Assembly: GCA_026004655.1 (NCBI GenBank) | Contig: BPJO01000005.1 | Location: 1-64,000 of the forward strand | Direction: 5' to 3' | Source: Phycisphaerae bacterium | GTDB lineage: Bacteria > Planctomycetota > Phycisphaerae > Tepidisphaerales > Tepidisphaeraceae | DNA length: 64,000 nt | In this document: in pieces, positions 61,363 to 64,000 of the stretch | Layout: every line of letters begins with the position of its first letter | Numbering within the stretch: the first letter of the stretch is position 1 | Notes under the pieces: generated by a model | The model's input: the letters and a program-made list of their open reading frames with translations, nothing else | The model's database searches: none | What the model was told of the DNA's origin: nothing | Translations under genes and position numbers: made by a program

Positions 61363-62547
61363 ATGAGACTGTCCAGTCTGATTTTCGTGGGAATGATTCT
61401 GTTGCTTGGGAGCAATTTTGCCCTGGCAAACCGATCCGTGCGCCTGATCACCGTCGGTCCCGGAGACGCGGTGTGGGAAAAATTCGGACATAACATGATC
61501 GAAATCGCCTCCGACCCTGCCTACGGCGAGGACGTGGTATTCAACTGGGGATTGTTCGACTTCAATCAACCTCACTTCATCGGTCGGTTTATCCAAGGAA
61601 AAATGCTGTACACGATGGCAGCTCTTCGGTCCGAGCCAACGCTGGAGGAGTATCGAGCGCAGAATCGTTCGATTCTGGTTCAGGAGCTGGATCTGACTGA
61701 CCAGGAAATTGACCGACTCATCGCGTTATGTGAATGGAACCGTCTGCCCGAGAATCGGGATTACCGATACGACTATTTCAGGGACAACTGCTCGACCCGC
61801 GTGCGGGATGCTCTCGATCGCGCCACGCAAGGTCGGGTCCACCAGTTGCTCGCAGGACAACCAACGCCTCGATCGATGACATATCGAGATCATTCGATTC
61901 GTTTGACACAGGAGTCGTTCTGGTTGTCGATCGGGATTGATTTTGCGCTAGGACCCTCCTGTGACAGGGTTTTGGACCAATGGGATGAAGCTTTTTTACC
62001 CGAACGGTTAGCCGATTTCGTTAAACCGATGGTTCGCACGTCGTGGTCGGCTTCGGACAGTACGCGTCCACCGGGGTCTGTGAGCGTGCCCGATCGTTCA
62101 TGGTTGATGCTCCTGATAGGCGTGATCTGGGCGGGGGGAATCTTGGGGTTGGAACGGTGGGGAAATAAAGTTCTTCGACGAGTAGGGATCGGTTTGACCG
62201 TTGCGTGGTGGGTATTGGCTACGATCGGGGGGATATTCATGCTTTATGTCTGGGTTTTGACCGATCACACAGCCGGTTACGCGAACCAGAATCTTTTGCA
62301 TTTTTCACCGCTGTCTCTGGTGATTCTGCTGTCGTGGGGGATGAGTCGTTTCGGATGGTCAGGGCGAACTTCGTCTTTTTTGGTCGGAATGGTGGGAGTA
62401 ACGGTTTTTCTGTCGGTGTTGGGATTGGGATTGAAAGTAGGGGGTATTCTTTCGCAAGCGAATCTACATTTTATTTTGTTGGCCTTGCCGATGAACGGGG
62501 TATCGGGATTGACGGTCTTGCGTTCGATCGGTCTACTGAAAGCATGA
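61363..62547 (+). CDS. DUF4105 (Lnb-like N-terminal) domain membrane protein
   Basis: LITVGPGDAVWEKFGHNMIEI; VFNWGLFDFNQPHFIGRFIQGKMLYTMA; YRYDYFRDNCSTRVRDALD. Confidence 0.85.
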   Translation: MRLSSLIFVGMILLLGSNFALANRSVRLITVGPGDAVWEKFGHNMIEIASDPAYGEDVVFNWGLFDFNQPHFIGRFIQGKMLYTMAALRSEPTLEEYRAQNRSILVQELDLTDQEIDRLIALCEWNRLPENRDYRYDYFRDNCSTRVRDALDRATQGRVHQLLAGQPTPRSMTYRDHSIRLTQESFWLSIGIDFALGPSCDRVLDQWDEAFLPERLADFVKPMVRTSWSASDSTRPPGSVSVPDRSWLMLLIGVIWAGGILGLERWGNKVLRRVGIGLTVAWWVLATIGGIFMLYVWVLTDHTAGYANQNLLHFSPLSLVILLSWGMSRFGWSGRTSSFLVGMVGVTVFLSVLGLGLKVGGILSQANLHFILLALPMNGVSGLTVLRSIGLLKA

Positions 62548-63617
62548 ACAAGTGGTGGTTGATTGGGTGTTGGGTTTTGGGATGTCTGGTCGCAGGGTGT
62601 GGTGGAAAGGCTGCGTCAAAGGAAAAACCGGTATTCATTCCACCGCCGAAACCTCCTATTCCTCCGCCGGCACGGGTGGATCAAGCCATCGATGTGACGT
62701 TGCGTAGCCAGGCCATCGGAGAACTGAATCGGGCCTACCATCACCCGGATGATGTTATCCGGGCCAATGCGATCGAAGCGACCCAGCGGGCTATCGGGGT
62801 GGCTGGCGCACCTGCCGTTCTTAACGCGCTGCAGGACCCTTCGCCTCTGGTTCGTTTTGCCGCTTCGATGGCTGTGGGCGAACTCCAGCTACGAGAGGCT
62901 CAACCCCGATTGCTGACCAATCTCCGAACCCTTGATCAGCTCGAGACCGAGGCTTCCAACAGTTCAGACAGTTTCGAACGTGCCGAAGCCCGGCGTGTGT
63001 TATCCGTTTCCGAGCAGATCGGCATCCGATACGCGCTTCATAAGCTCGGAGTCACGCGGTATTCCCATGACCTGGAAAAGTTTGCTATCGATCGCAGCCC
63101 GCGGGTCCGCGCCAATACCGTCATGGTCCTTGGTTTGCTGGGTGAAAAAAGTGCCCTCAAAATCCTCGCAACCACGACCAATGATCCTGATCCGTCCGTA
63201 CAGCTGCAGTCGGTCGAAGCTAGGTACAAACTCGGTGACCAGACCGCCTTGGAAGACTTGGCGGTGGCTTCGGTGAGCAAGTTCCCTGACGATCAAATTA
63301 TCGCATTGCTGGCACTGGGATCCAGTAAAGATGAACGGAATGCCCGTCTGATTTCGGGAAAACTGACCAGCGATTATATGGAAGTGAGTCTGGCAGCAGC
63401 CCGGGCGCTAGGCATGCTCGGAAATGACTTAGGCATGGGTGTGGCCTTGAAGGCCGTTGAGTCCAAAGAACCTCGTCAACGGGCTTTGGCCGCTTTGGCA
63501 CTTGGGGCCATCGGTCGGACCGATGCCCAAGATGAGTTGGCTCGACTGTTAAGGGATTCAGATGCCTCGGTCCGACTATCAGCCGCCCAGGCGATTCTGC
63601 AACTAAAGGCCGGATAA
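62544..63617 (+). CDS. HEAT-repeat lipoprotein
   Basis: MNKWWLIGCWVLGCLVAGCGG; repeated VRFAASMAVGEL, VRANTVMVLGLLG, LAAARALGMLG, RALAALALGAIG units. Confidence 0.85.
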   Translation: MNKWWLIGCWVLGCLVAGCGGKAASKEKPVFIPPPKPPIPPPARVDQAIDVTLRSQAIGELNRAYHHPDDVIRANAIEATQRAIGVAGAPAVLNALQDPSPLVRFAASMAVGELQLREAQPRLLTNLRTLDQLETEASNSSDSFERAEARRVLSVSEQIGIRYALHKLGVTRYSHDLEKFAIDRSPRVRANTVMVLGLLGEKSALKILATTTNDPDPSVQLQSVEARYKLGDQTALEDLAVASVSKFPDDQIIALLALGSSKDERNARLISGKLTSDYMEVSLAAARALGMLGNDLGMGVALKAVESKEPRQRALAALALGAIGRTDAQDELARLLRDSDASVRLSAAQAILQLKAG

Positions 63618-63815
63618 ACGGTCACCCTCTCCGGAGGTTTCTACGGTCGGTTCGTCGGAACCTGACGCGACGGATCTGCTCGATTGGGGTGCTCCGAAAG
63701 AGCAAGAAATGATTAAAACGATTAAAGGACACACGCCTGTGGATCCGAACGTACGGAAGTTTTACTTCCGTTTCGGTGGGTCGTACAGCTCCATGGTAAG
63801 GCACTGGTTTTGAGG

Positions 63816-64000
63816 TTAAGTACCCGGGATCATGCCCGGCGGAAGCCCTAAACCGGCGGTCAGCTTCATCATTTCTTCCTGCACGCCGGAGGCGGCTTTG
63901 CTTTGGGCCGCAGAAATGGCAGCGACGATCAGATCTTCTAGAAGCTCCGTATCAGTTGGATCGATTTTTTGTTTATCGATTCGAACTTTCACGACTTCCA
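63816..64000 (-). CDS. YbaB/EbfC nucleoid-associated protein, C-terminal part (runs off right edge)
   Basis: Hand translation: EVVKVRIDKQKIDPTDTELLEDLIVAAISAAQSKAASGVQEEMMKLTAGLGLPPGMIPGT*. Confidence 0.85.
   Translation of the reverse strand, partial: EVVKVRIDKQKIDPTDTELLEDLIVAAISAAQSKAASGVQEEMMKLTAGLGLPPGMIPGT

Noticed and set aside
63620-63813. Short plus-strand reading frame ending ...VDPNVRKFYFRFGGSYSSMVRHWF* after the HEAT lipoprotein
   Set aside because: No clear start codon or RBS, no recognised motif, and an ACGGAAG-TTTTA-CTTCCGT hairpin inside; insufficient support.
1-64000. CRISPR arrays, transposons/IS ends, prophage, tRNA/rRNA, toxin-antitoxin or defence systems
   Set aside because: Scanned the ORF translations and intergenic gaps; saw no regularly spaced repeats, transposase/integrase module (other than the XerCD-type recombinase), phage structural genes, or tRNA-like segments.

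Overview
The window is about 64 kb of densely coded bacterial chromosome. It looks like a flagellated planctomycete, probably Phycisphaerae-like: there is a flagellin, FliN, a secreted protein with an N-terminal 'LENRQLLAA' motif, many short lipoproteins, and scattered operons. Most genes are housekeeping: hemA, guaB, mraZ, rsmH, xerD-like, panD, ilvE, dgkA, hisB, leuB, miaA, queG, pyrE, acpP, fabF, a CCA-adding enzyme, ispD and purL. I found no CRISPR array, transposase, prophage, tRNA or rRNA, and no clearly novel defence or biosynthetic system. The points most worth a second look are: (1) clustered, insertion-only frameshifts at homopolymers in about nine genes, which can be repaired by hand by removing one base per tract and are most likely sequence errors; (2) the mraZ locus, which has two perfect inverted DnaA boxes, a TGG-repeat likely to be the MraZ operator, and a structured ~490 bp mraZ-rsmH gap that may hold an ncRNA; (3) a reduced dcw-like cluster, mraZ-rsmH-LysM-FtsL-like; (4) PurL with an N-terminal extension that looks like two PurS-like units; (5) a secreted HEAIH metalloprotease candidate; (6) a DtxR/MntR-TerC pair; (7) a YqjD/YqjE-like plus AI-2E-type cluster. 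No database searches were run. Product names rest on motif and family recognition from the translated ORFs.
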